DNA of 44,462 nt, from assembly GCA_910584495.1 (NCBI GenBank), contig CAJUAR010000016.1:1-44462 (forward strand), read 5' to 3'. Below are positions 25,008-34,100 of this stretch, one piece after another (positions within the stretch are counted from its first letter, which is position 1; every line of letters starts with the position of its first letter). The position numbers were made by a program, and so were the translations under genes. The notes beneath the pieces are model-generated. The model ran no database searches. It saw nothing but the letters and a program-made list of their open reading frames with translations, and was not told the DNA's origin. This stretch comes from an uncultured Muribaculaceae bacterium. Lineage in GTDB: Bacteria > Bacteroidota > Bacteroidia > Bacteroidales > Muribaculaceae.

Positions 25008-25121
25008 ATGAGTATTAATTTCAACAAGAGCCAACGTCGGCTGATAAAACATATCCTTGCACCGTTCCGTCATACTTCCCCAGACCTGCCACCGTATATT
25101 ATCACTTTCGGAATGGAGTGA
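25008..25121 (+). CDS. Possible small ORF (37 codons)
   Basis: An ATG-to-TGA frame encodes a basic N-terminal helix (MSINFNKSQRRLIKHIL) followed by a proline-rich end. There is no clear promoter and no family is recognised. It stops ten bases before the MITE-like element. It could be a small protein, a remnant, or chance. The rest of 24931-25130 shows nothing else that I can support apart from the ECF-like motifs. Confidence 0.25.
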   Translation: MSINFNKSQRRLIKHILAPFRHTSPDLPPYIITFGME

Positions 25122-25130
25122 GAAGGGAAG

Positions 25131-25309
25131 TTATTATGGAGGGGAGGCGTCCTCGCCTTCCGCGGTTGGAAGGTTGCCCTGCTGCCACGAGCCGAACATT
25201 TCCACCATGGAAGGAGGGTTACCCTGCTACCGGCATGGCGCAATTTAAAAGTGTTTTGCTCGGTAAAGGCTCGCAAGTGGGAGGCGAGGACGCCTCCCCT
25301 CCATAATAA
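25131..25309. mobile_element. MITE-like non-coding element with 27-bp perfect inverted ends
   Basis: The left end (25131-25157) and right end (25283-25309) are exact reverse complements over 27 bp, each containing an internal near-palindrome GAGGCG/CGCCTC. The 179-bp element has no ORF of substance. Its left 65 bp recur at 38099-38163 and a shorter part at 42726-42767. Inside, a GGTTGCCCTGCTGCC-like motif occurs twice. It sits between the sigma operon start and the cysS terminator. No clear target-site duplication is visible. Confidence 0.7.
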
Positions 25310-25435
25310 AAATGCCAAAAGTACCCCATTGCCCCATTGCTGCGCGAACAACCTTTAGCTCATCGACCACGCACCATTACCGACTGGGTGGTTGAGCCGA
25401 GCAATTTCGCTGCAATGTGAAGAGCGAAGTCTATG

Positions 25436-25477
25436 AAAAAACAACAAAGGCTGTGGGGAACCATAGCCTTTGTTGTT
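25436..25477 (-). terminator. Rho-independent terminator of the cysS operon
   Basis: On the minus strand a stem of about 17 bp (AACAACAAAGGCTATGG with CCACAGCCTTTGTTGTT, one G-T pair) with a short loop runs into a T run at 25441-25436. Confidence 0.92.
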
Positions 25478-25495
25478 GGAGTAGGTCGGATGGGC

Positions 25496-26971
25496 TTAGA
25501 GTGACCACTCGACGCCGTCCTTGGTGTCTTTGACGGTGAAACCGAGGGCTGCCATGCGGTCGCGGATAAGGTCGGAGGTTGCCCAGTCTTTCCGAGCTTT
25601 AGCTTCGGCACGTATCTGCAGCAGCAGGTCGACAGCTTCGTGGTATGGCCGCAGGGCTTCGGCGCTGTCGCCTGAGGCTTCGGTGCGTATTCCCAGGATT
25701 TCTACCAGGAATGTGTCCATGAATTTCTTCAAGGCATCGATGTCGGCCTGTGTGGCAGTGGCAGCATGGTCTTTGACCTGGTTGATGATGCGCACGGCAT
25801 CGAAGAGCACGCCTATGAGCACAGGCGTGTTGAAGTCGTCGTCCAGGGCTTCGTAGGCGCGGCTTTCGAGAGTGCTGATGTCGATGGTCGACTTGTCGGA
25901 AGGCTTGAGCTCCTGCAGGCGGCGATAGCCGTCGAGCATGCGTCCGAGAGCTATTTCGGCCGATTTGAGGGCTTCGTTGCTGAAGTCGACGGTGCCGCGA
26001 TAGTGTGCCTGAAGAATAAAGAAGCGAATGGTCATCGGCGAATAGGCCTGCTCCAGGAGCTGGTGTTTGCCGGTGAAGAATTCTTCAAGCGTGATGAAGT
26101 TGCCCAGCGACTTTCCCATCTTTTTGCCGTTGATGGTAATCATGTTGTTGTGCATCCAGTAGTGGACGGCCTGTGCGTGGTTGTGGGCCACCGACTGGGC
26201 GATTTCACATTCGTGGTGGGGGAACTTGAGGTCCATACCTCCGCCGTGGATATCGAATTGAGTGCCGAGATATTTTTCACTCATCACCGAGCACTCCAGA
26301 TGCCAACCCGGGAAACCTTCGCTCCATGGCGAGGGCCAGTGCATGATGTGCTCAGGAGCGGCTTTTTTCCATAGTGCGAAATCGGCGGGGTTTCGCTTTT
26401 CGGTCTGTCCGTCGAGTTCGCGGGTTGTAGCAAGGAGTTCGTCGATGTTGCGGCCCGAAAGACGTCCGTAGCCGTAGTCGCGGTTGAATTTCGGCACGTC
26501 GAAGTAGACGCTGCCTTCGCTTTCGTAGGCATATCCGGCATCGAGAATAGTTTTGATATACTCGATTTGTTCGATGATGTGTCCCGAAGCGTGAGGTTCG
26601 ATTGACGGAGGAAGGACGTTGAGGGCTGCCATGGCATCGTGGTAGCGGTTGAGATAGAACTGCACAACTTCCATAGGCTCGAGTTGCTCGAGGCGGGCTT
26701 TTTTTGCAATTTTGTCTTCGCCTTCGTCGGCATCATGTTCCAGATGTCCCACATCGGTGATGTTGCGCACATACCGCACCTTGTAGCCAAGGTGTGTAAG
26801 GTAGCGGAAAACGACATCGAATGTTATCGCGGGCCTGGCGTGGCCAAGATGTCCGTCGCCGTACACTGTAGGACCGCAAACATACATGCCCACCAATTTG
26901 TCGTTGATGGGCTTGAATGTTTCTTTGCAGCGGGAGAGGGAGTTATAGATTGAAAGCCGATGCTCTTTCAT
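25496..26971 (-). CDS. cysS: Cysteinyl-tRNA synthetase
   Basis: This class I enzyme charges tRNA-Cys with cysteine in the cytoplasm. The 491-residue length is normal. The zinc ligand C32 lies in YVCGPTVYG, the HIGH-type signature is HLGH (residues 41-44), and the PHHECEIAQS block supplies further zinc ligands. The KMSKS loop reads KKMGKSLGN near residue 285, a common variant. It is the last gene of a six-gene run from 30971 and is closed by a strong terminator. Confidence 0.97.
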   Translation of the reverse strand: MKEHRLSIYNSLSRCKETFKPINDKLVGMYVCGPTVYGDGHLGHARPAITFDVVFRYLTHLGYKVRYVRNITDVGHLEHDADEGEDKIAKKARLEQLEPMEVVQFYLNRYHDAMAALNVLPPSIEPHASGHIIEQIEYIKTILDAGYAYESEGSVYFDVPKFNRDYGYGRLSGRNIDELLATTRELDGQTEKRNPADFALWKKAAPEHIMHWPSPWSEGFPGWHLECSVMSEKYLGTQFDIHGGGMDLKFPHHECEIAQSVAHNHAQAVHYWMHNNMITINGKKMGKSLGNFITLEEFFTGKHQLLEQAYSPMTIRFFILQAHYRGTVDFSNEALKSAEIALGRMLDGYRRLQELKPSDKSTIDISTLESRAYEALDDDFNTPVLIGVLFDAVRIINQVKDHAATATQADIDALKKFMDTFLVEILGIRTEASGDSAEALRPYHEAVDLLLQIRAEAKARKDWATSDLIRDRMAALGFTVKDTKDGVEWSL

Positions 26972-26978
26972 TGTCGGT

Positions 26979-27305
26979 TTAAGCTTGGAAAGGGTTGGGA
27001 ATGCCGCCTACATTGCCTTTGGGAGCGTTTACGGGAGCCTTGCGCAGAATAGTGCCGAATGTGGCTTCGTAGCGGTTGATGTTGTCCTGCAGGGCCGAGA
27101 GCAGTGTCTTGGCGTTTTCGGGGGTCATGATAACGCGGGTCTGCACGCGTGCCTGGGGCATGTTTGGCGACACTGCGATGAAGTCCATGAAGAATTCATT
27201 GGGCGAGTGCGAGATTACGGCCAGGTTTGAGTAGTGGCCTGCGGCGATTTCGGGAGTGAGTTCTATTTTGAGTTCCTGCTGATGGGGTTTGTTATTGTTT
27301 TCCAT
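26979..27305 (-). CDS. DUF3467 family protein
   Basis: This 108-residue cytoplasmic protein has the DUF3467 pattern: a short polar N-terminus, IELTPEIAAGHYSNLAVISHSPNEFFMDFI, then RVIMTPENAKTLLSALQDNINRYE. The family is widespread and of unknown function. It overlaps the upstream NigD-like stop by one base and lies 7 nt before cysS. Confidence 0.88.
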   Translation of the reverse strand: MENNNKPHQQELKIELTPEIAAGHYSNLAVISHSPNEFFMDFIAVSPNMPQARVQTRVIMTPENAKTLLSALQDNINRYEATFGTILRKAPVNAPKGNVGGIPNPFQA

Positions 27306-27997
27306 TATTGTTCGGGTGTAATAGGTTTTATTGTCGAATTTTTTTTGATAGTGGTAATGGTTTTATTGGGAAGAATTATCTTGATTTCGTCGGTTTCGGG
27401 ATTGTCCCACACGTTGGCAATGCTATAAGAAGCGTAGTAGAGGCCCTGCTGTCCTCCGATGTTTCCGCCTTGTGAGAGAACGATGTGGAATTCGGGGCTG
27501 GATGTGCCAATGGTAGCTTCGTCGAGGTAGAATTTGAAGTAGTCAGTAACTCCTACGGGTGCAATGAAAGCAATGTCCAGATAAGTGCCGGTGCGCCATA
27601 GTGTGCGAATGTCGACAGCGTCGCTGTGCCAGTCGTTGGTGGCTTCAGCTGTAGAGATTGTTGCCTGTTCGCCGCTGCCTATGATTTTGGCTACGCCAAG
27701 AACCTGGATGGGGCCGCTGGTATATGGGGGTATGTTGGTGACGAACTGCAGGAGCACACGTGTGCCTTCTTTGAACATATCTGTTTTTATGCTCTGGGTC
27801 GAAGTGAGAGTGATGAGTGGTTCGTCGCCTTCTTTGCGGTAGGTGAATACGCTGCCTTGGGCGTTGGACTTTTCGAAAGTTGCAATGATGGTGTAGATTG
27901 AATTGCCGTTGTCGTCGCTTTCGGAGTTGCACGAAGAGAAGGCGGTGGTAAGGGCAATGATGCCTACCAGAGAGAGAAAGAATGTTTTTAGTTTCAT
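27305..27997 (-). CDS. NigD-like lipoprotein
   Basis: This 230-residue protein has a lipoprotein signal (FSSC, lipidated C23) followed by an acidic, serine-rich spacer. A small N-terminal beta-barrel-like domain (about 35-115) precedes a longer beta-rich domain (about 120-215; RTLWRTGTYLDIAFIAP, FHIVLSQGGN). This matches the NigD N- and C-domain layout known from Bacteroides. The molecular role is unknown to me. It is in the middle of the dipeptidase-to-cysS run, 34 nt after the LolD-like gene. Confidence 0.7.
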   Translation of the reverse strand: MKLKTFFLSLVGIIALTTAFSSCNSESDDNGNSIYTIIATFEKSNAQGSVFTYRKEGDEPLITLTSTQSIKTDMFKEGTRVLLQFVTNIPPYTSGPIQVLGVAKIIGSGEQATISTAEATNDWHSDAVDIRTLWRTGTYLDIAFIAPVGVTDYFKFYLDEATIGTSSPEFHIVLSQGGNIGGQQGLYYASYSIANVWDNPETDEIKIILPNKTITTIKKNSTIKPITPEQ

Positions 27998-28031
27998 AAT
28001 AGATTGTTTGATAGTACTTTAATGTTGTAAG

Positions 28032-28721
28032 CTATTTCAGCTTGTTGTGTGTTATATTTGATATTCGACCATCGGCCATGCGCACGATAATGTCGGAGTC
28101 GGCAGCAAGATTTTCATCGTGGGTGACGATTGCAAAGGTGGCTTTCATTTCGTCGCGAAGTTCGAAGAACAGCTCGTGTAGTTTTGCGCGGTTGGCAAGG
28201 TCGAGGCTGCCCGATGGTTCGTCGGCGAGCACCACAGCCGGGTTGTTGACGAGGGCACGGGCCACGGCTGCTCGCTGACATTCACCGCCCGAGAGCTCGG
28301 CCGGCTTGTGATTGGCTCTGTTGTCGAGGCCGAGCCGCCTGAGCAGGACTGCAGCTCGTTCGAAGGCTTCTTTGCGCCTGGTGCCGCCAATAAGAGCTGG
28401 CATGGCCACGTTTTCGACGAGAGTGAACTCGGGCAGCAGCTGGTGGAACTGGAACACGAAACCGATGTTGCGGTTGCGGAAGGCCGAGAGCTGTTTGTCG
28501 TTGAGGGTCGATAGCGAGGTATCGCCGTAGCGGAGGGTGCCTCCGCTTTCCGGCTGGCTCAAAGTGCCCAAAATTTGGAGCAGGGTAGTCTTGCCGGCAC
28601 CGCTTGGCCCGACGATGGTTGTGACCATGCCGGGCTGTATGTCGATGTCTATGCCTTTGAGCACTTCGAGCTGTCCGAAACGCTTGCAGATGTTGCGGGC
28701 GGTGATGATTGGCTGAGGCAT
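28032..28721 (-). CDS. lolD: LolD-like ABC transporter ATP-binding protein
   Basis: This 229-residue ATPase has Walker A GPSGAGKTT (residues 38-46), a Q-loop at FVFQFHQLLPEFT, signature LSGGECQR, Walker B VVLADEPSG and a terminal H-loop THDE. FQFHQLLPEFTLVENV is typical of the LolD/MacB group, which extracts lipoproteins from the inner membrane or drives MacB-type transporters. No permease partner is encoded nearby, as is common for Bacteroidetes LolD genes. It lies between slyD and the NigD-like lipoprotein gene. Confidence 0.88.
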   Translation of the reverse strand: MPQPIITARNICKRFGQLEVLKGIDIDIQPGMVTTIVGPSGAGKTTLLQILGTLSQPESGGTLRYGDTSLSTLNDKQLSAFRNRNIGFVFQFHQLLPEFTLVENVAMPALIGGTRRKEAFERAAVLLRRLGLDNRANHKPAELSGGECQRAAVARALVNNPAVVLADEPSGSLDLANRAKLHELFFELRDEMKATFAIVTHDENLAADSDIIVRMADGRISNITHNKLK

Positions 28722-28736
28722 GGCTGGAAGCAGAGA

Positions 28737-29306
28737 TTAGCAGCAGCCACCGCAGCCTTTGCTGTCGCAGCTTCCTTCGTTGCCTCCGCAGCAGCCACCG
28801 CCACAACTGCCGCAAGAGTGGGCAGGCTGGAGTTCTTCGTCGGTAGGCTGACGCACCTCGGTCACATTGCCTTGGTAGTGAACTTTGTTTTTGGCCAGTG
28901 GGTGGTTGAGGTCGAGAATCACACCTTCGTCGTTCATGCCAAGCACAGTGCCGGCAATCTGGTAGCCGTCGGGTGTCATCAGAGGAATAACGGCACCGTT
29001 GTTGAACATGGAAGCGTCGAATTTGCCGTCGATGCTGAGCTGTTCGCGAGGCACGGTGTAGATTTCTTCATCGCTGTATGGTCCGAAAGCTTTTTCGGGT
29101 TCGGCAACGAAGTCGAAGGTGTCGCCCACTTTCTTGCCAATGAGGTTTTCCTCGAGGGCTTCGACAAATCCGGCCGAAAGACCGCAGATGGCGGTGTCGG
29201 GGTCGTCGGCAGTTACTTCGTGAACAAGAGTTTCGGTGCCGTCGTCGTTGACGCGGTATAGTTTATAAGCGATGGCAAAGAATTTGCCTGGTTTGATTTC
29301 TTCCAT
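28737..29306 (-). CDS. slyD: SlyD-type FKBP peptidyl-prolyl isomerase with cysteine-rich tail
   Basis: This 189-residue protein combines an FKBP fold split by an insert-in-flap domain with a metal-binding tail. The layout follows SlyD: an N-terminal FKBP strand, AFGPYSDEEIYTVPREQL (start of the insert), GTVLGMNDEGVILDLNHPLA (return to FKBP), then the tail. The last 27 residues contain eight cysteines (CGSC, CC, C, C, CC) and a histidine, suited to nickel or zinc binding. By family knowledge it assists folding and may deliver nickel. It lies 24 nt after the dipeptidase gene and 15 nt before lolD. Confidence 0.9.
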   Translation of the reverse strand: MEEIKPGKFFAIAYKLYRVNDDGTETLVHEVTADDPDTAICGLSAGFVEALEENLIGKKVGDTFDFVAEPEKAFGPYSDEEIYTVPREQLSIDGKFDASMFNNGAVIPLMTPDGYQIAGTVLGMNDEGVILDLNHPLAKNKVHYQGNVTEVRQPTDEELQPAHSCGSCGGGCCGGNEGSCDSKGCGGCC

Positions 29307-29330
29307 ATGTTTTTTGTTGTGTTCTATGTT

Positions 29331-30971
29331 TTAATGTTGAGAAGCAGGAACTTCGAGGCGCTCACCTGCATCGTCGACGATAGAGCGGAAGTAACGGTCG
29401 TTATAACCTCCGAAAACGGGTTGCACGGGCATGCCGTCGGCCGAGCGTTTGAAGGTTCCGTTCTCTTCTTTCTTGATGTTGCCGTCGAGGTATTTTACAA
29501 ACAGGTATTGGCCCAGGTCCTTGTAGTCGCTCGTAGCTTTGGTGGTCCACTGGTCGGTGATGTGGCCAAGGTGGCGTTGAGCATCGGTGTAGCTCATGCC
29601 ATCGACGGTCTTCTCGGCAAGGGCAACGGCATTTTCCATGTCGCTTTCCAGTCCGTTCTGCACGCGGCGTATGTCGGGAATCATCTGCGAATAACGGTTA
29701 TAAGCCTGGTTGGCAACGAAATTGTTGACCCAGAACATGGCATCCCACGACAGGGTGTAGAGGTCGGCGGTTTTTTCGTCGAGTGGCTTGGGCACTGTTG
29801 TGGTGCTGTTGAACACAGGCACGTAGACACAGGTATTGGCATCGTCGACACCAAACCATAGAATGCCCTTCATGGCATCATGGCGTGCGGCGTTCATGTC
29901 GGCCACAAACGAGAAGCCTGTCTGTTGTGTGGCAATTGCGCGTTCGTGGGTATATTCTTTTCCGTCAACTTTATAAGTCATGGGACGCCAGCGGTATGGG
30001 CAGTCGAAAGGCCCGGCACCGATGTCCTGTGTCATGTCCAGGCATGTGCCTTCGAAATGGTCGCGCATCATCCACTTCATATCGTTGGCAGTAAGCTTTT
30101 CAGTCGGTTTAACCCACAGAGGGAAAGGATCGCCTTCGGCTTTGAGAATCCAGGGGGTGTATTTGTCCATGGCATCGGCTCCGGCAAAGCGGCGGAAGTA
30201 GCTCCACACACGGGCATCGCAGCCGCGTACTGCGCCAATGTCGGTAATGGCGTAGGCTCTCGAAAAATCGAAGTCTTTATCTTTGCCGTTGAAATATCCT
30301 TGTTTGCGGGCGAAGGATATAACGTCGGGCGAATATAGTGTTGAGGCTTCGTTCAAAGGAAATTTATGGATGCGGGCGTGGTTGGCATGTCCGCTGATAT
30401 ATCCGTCGGGGACACGGCGTGCAACCCACACTGCGCCCTTGTCGGTTTTGCCTTTGCCAATCATTTCCATAATCCATACTTCGGAGGCGTCGGCGATGGA
30501 AAACGATTCGCCGCTTGAGGCATAGCCGTATTTATTGACAAGGTCGGTCATCACATCCACTGCCTCGCGTGCTGTTTTGGCACGTTGGAGGGTGATGTAG
30601 ATGAGCGAGCCGTAGTCGATAAGGCCGGAGCCCTCAAGCTCTTCGCGTCCTCCCCATGTGCTTTCGGCAATGGTCAGGCCGTGTTCGTTCATGTTGCCTA
30701 TGGTTTCATAGGTATGGGCAGCTTCGGGAATCTCGCCCAGGAGACGGCCGGTGTCCCATTCCACTACCTGTCGCATGCTGCCGGGCTGGTGGTCGGCGGC
30801 GGGCTGGTGGTAGAGAGCGCCATAGAGGGTGTGGCTGTCGGCAGCATAAGTCACCATGGAGCTGCCTTTTTCGGTGGCCCCGGGGGTGGCAATAAGGCTG
30901 GTGCAAGCCAACGAAGCGGCTGTGCCTGTCAGGCACAGCGCAGCTGCTGTGAGTATTCTTTTAATTTTCAT
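29331..30971 (-). CDS. C69 family dipeptidase, exported
   Basis: This 546-residue protein has a signal peptide that cleaves directly before C23 (SLA|CTSL). C69 enzymes are N-terminal-nucleophile hydrolases whose cysteine must become residue 1, so export and activation coincide. Supporting motifs: YAADSHTLYGALY, GNMNEHGLTIAESTWGGRE, NKYGYASSGESFSIADASEVWIMEMIGKG and ARVWSYFRRF. It is likely to act in the periplasm on dipeptides. The frame opens at 31028, but ATG 30971 gives the proper signal sequence and lies downstream of the promoter-like box at 31039-31047. It is first in a six-gene run. Confidence 0.9.
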   Translation of the reverse strand: MKIKRILTAAALCLTGTAASLACTSLIATPGATEKGSSMVTYAADSHTLYGALYHQPAADHQPGSMRQVVEWDTGRLLGEIPEAAHTYETIGNMNEHGLTIAESTWGGREELEGSGLIDYGSLIYITLQRAKTAREAVDVMTDLVNKYGYASSGESFSIADASEVWIMEMIGKGKTDKGAVWVARRVPDGYISGHANHARIHKFPLNEASTLYSPDVISFARKQGYFNGKDKDFDFSRAYAITDIGAVRGCDARVWSYFRRFAGADAMDKYTPWILKAEGDPFPLWVKPTEKLTANDMKWMMRDHFEGTCLDMTQDIGAGPFDCPYRWRPMTYKVDGKEYTHERAIATQQTGFSFVADMNAARHDAMKGILWFGVDDANTCVYVPVFNSTTTVPKPLDEKTADLYTLSWDAMFWVNNFVANQAYNRYSQMIPDIRRVQNGLESDMENAVALAEKTVDGMSYTDAQRHLGHITDQWTTKATSDYKDLGQYLFVKYLDGNIKKEENGTFKRSADGMPVQPVFGGYNDRYFRSIVDDAGERLEVPASQH

Positions 30972-31038
30972 ATACGAGATTAACGTTGGTTTCGTGTTCT
31001 TAGTGTGCCTCGGCAGTAGTCGTGGCACCTAATAAAAT

Positions 31039-31047
31039 GCAAATTTA
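31039..31047 (-). promoter_or_regulatory. Promoter -7 element of the dipeptidase-to-cysS operon
   Basis: The minus strand reads TAAATTTGC, a full -7 match, about 68 nt upstream of the dipeptidase ATG. The -33 element is poor. Confidence 0.55.
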
Positions 31048-31131
31048 GCTAAATTTCTTTATCCTGCCGCATGTCTTCCTCAAAATAATTTCAAAAGCGA
31101 GTGCGGAGCCCCGGCCGGCAGCCCCGGCTAG

Positions 31132-34100
31132 TTATTCGACTTTGCGGAGGAGTGGGTACCATATATAGGTGCGGATTTTCGTGTAGCCGAGTTCTTTGAG
31201 GAGGCGGGCGTAGTTTTCAATCTGCCATTTGTGCGAAGGTCGTGGAGCTGTTGTAAATTTATAGTCGACCACTATGCACTCGCCCTCAGGTGTGAGGACA
31301 ATGCGGTCGGGACGGAATGTTTCGCCGGTGGAACTGTCGTAGATGCTGCGTTCGGGAAACACTTTGCAGTCGGGTGCGAACCATTGTTTTACAAGGTCGG
31401 CATTGGCCGCTATGGCTGCAGTGAGTTCGGCGCGATAGTCGTCGGCCACTATGCTGTCGAGGCCTGTTCGGGAACAGAAACGTTGCAGCGAGCGTTCGAT
31501 GTCGTCGATGGTGCGTGCTCCGGCAAGAATGGCATGCAGGTCCATGCCGCGCCGGGAGGCCAGTCTCATTGCCTCGGTGCCTCCAAAAGTATTGTCCACA
31601 ATCTCAGGGTCGATTTCGCCCCCGATGTCCATGCTGTCGCCGAGCATGTCGTCGATGCTTACCAATGGGCGTATGTCGCTTCGGAAATCCACGCCGTATT
31701 CACCGGCTTCGACCACATTAGAGGCCGGTGGTGCTTTTTGCAGAGGTTTGGTGGGGCTGCCTAAGGCAAAGATGTTGGTAAGGGGGTCGAAGAATTGAGC
31801 AAGGCCCAGTGTGTGGGGGCCGGAGGCATCGTTGCTTTCTTTGACAGCAGCCAGCACGTCGCCCCCCATGCCTTTGGTGGTGTTGAAGGTGATGTGGAGT
31901 TCGCGCGACGCACGGGTATATGCCACATAAGTGATATTGAGGTTGTCGATTTGTTCGGCTTTTTTTGCTTGCTCAACTTCTTGTGCCACAGGCGAATATT
32001 TTTCGTTGCGCAGCGGCGATTTGGAAGTGACGGACAAATGAAGGATTGGCGGAGGGGTGGTGTCTTTGAAATATGGTTTATCGGTGAGTTTCACCCACAT
32101 TTTGACTTCGTCTTTCACCGTCCAGTCGGCCATGGGGATGTGAACACAAGCCCGTTCGAGCCCTTTTGCCGTGTGGACAGTCATCACTTGCACGGCATCG
32201 AGGTGAGCAGGGGCTTTGATGGCCCATCGGTTTTCGTTGAGGTCGTACTCGGCGAGAAATTTCGACAGCGAAGGTTCGGGGCCTTCGGCATGAGCCATCA
32301 CAATGTCTTGGAGAGCGGCGATGTAGGCATATTCTTCGCGTCGCTGTTGAGGCGAAAGTTTGTGTGCGATTACTGCTTCGACGAGGGCTACAAGATTGGC
32401 GGGGTTTTCAGCCTTTATATCCCGGATTTGGTCGGTGAGTTTCTTTCCGGCATCCACACCTTCGTCCAGGGCTAACTCAAGGGCCTCCGAGGGCTCTTCG
32501 CCAAGCGAGAGGTAGTGGTTGAAACGCATGACCATCAGCACAATATCGGCTTTTGTGGCATATTGGGGGCTGTCGTCGTCGCGAGTGACTTTTTTGCCTT
32601 TGTATGATCGAGAAATGAGTTTGAGCATGCTTACCACCGCCCTCACTGCCGGCGAGTTTTTCAGCAGCAGAGCTTCGGAGGAGATAAGGCGTATTTCGGG
32701 ATGTTTTTCGGTGATATACTTCACAATGTCGGTGGCATCCTGGTTGATTCGCACCAGCACAAGGATGTCGCGCCAGCTGTATCCGTCGGCATGTTGGCGC
32801 AAGATTTCGGAGCAGGTTTGCTCGTAGATGTCTTCTTTGGCGCGGTCGGTGTTGAAGTCGACGTGGACAAATGCCGGCACCGAGGCAAGACCGTCGGATG
32901 GTGTCTGCACCACATTCCGGTAGTGCGAAGCTTGATAGCGACAGCCTAAAAGCTTGAAAAGTGTGTTGTTGAACCTCACAATGTCGCCTGCCGATCGATG
33001 ATTGGTGTTGTCCTTGGGGTTGTGGCCGCGAGCCACGTACTGAGAAGGAAAATCGACAGTTTGCACATGCGAGCCAAGCAGTTCGCTGTCTGAATTTCGC
33101 CAGCGGTAGATTGATTGTTTTTCGTCGCCGATGATAAGGTTGTCGAAATCATTGGCCAGACTGTTGGCTACAAGAGGTTTGAGATTGTTCCACTGCAGGC
33201 GTGAGGTGTCTTGGAATTCGTCGATGAGCAAGTGTTCCAGCTGCATGCCCATGCGCTCGTAGATGAATGGCATTTCTTCTTCGTTGATAATCTGTTTGAG
33301 TAGTTCGCCGGTGCTTGAGAGCATCACGGTGTTGTTTTCGCGCAGAAAATCGTCGAGGCTTCGCTGTGCCATGGATATGAAAATCTGGTAGCCGACCGAA
33401 CGCAGAAGAGCCTCGGCCACTTTTCGCTCTGAGATGAAGTCCACGAATTGGCTGCAGAACAGTTGGGCCAGCGGCAGAATTTCGTCGGCAGCAGCGGCAA
33501 CAGCCGGATTTTTGAGATTATCTTTCTTGGTGATATGTTTCAGTTCCAGCTCCTGGGCATAGAGAAATTTTGGAGTGAGGGCATCGCTTGGAATTTTCTT
33601 GGGAGGATCGACAGCCATCATCAAGCGGGAGAGCAGGGGGCCGGCAATTATATTATGCCCAATTCCGGCATTGCTGAGAATGTCGAAGATCCGCTGTGCG
33701 GTAGCGGCACATTCGCTGCAATGTTTCACTTTGTCGTTGAGAAAATTGACAAAGTTGCTGAAGAGTTGTGGCCGGGCGAAATATTGGCGCATTTCCGAGG
33801 CGTGCATGGCGAAAGTTTCGTCCGATGCGCGTTCCATTTCTTTGACCAGCGAGCGGAGCATGCCCGACGAACGGTTAAAGAAATTGCTCTGTTCGCCATT
33901 GACAAGCTTTTCGAGCGAATATTCTTCAATCCATTTGTAGAGTGGGGCATTCAGAGGCGAGTGGTCGTAGTTGAGCTGGTCAAGCATGCGTGTAATGGCA
34001 CCGGCAATTACATCTTTGTTGTCGATGGCCAGTTCGTAGTCGCCTTGTCGGTCGAGTTCGCGCGAGAATGTGCGCATCACTCCCTGAAAGAACGAATCGA

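Noticed and set aside
31095..31130. GC-rich repeat after the helicase gene as a terminator
   Set aside because: The two GCCGGGGCT copies are direct rather than inverted, and no T run follows.
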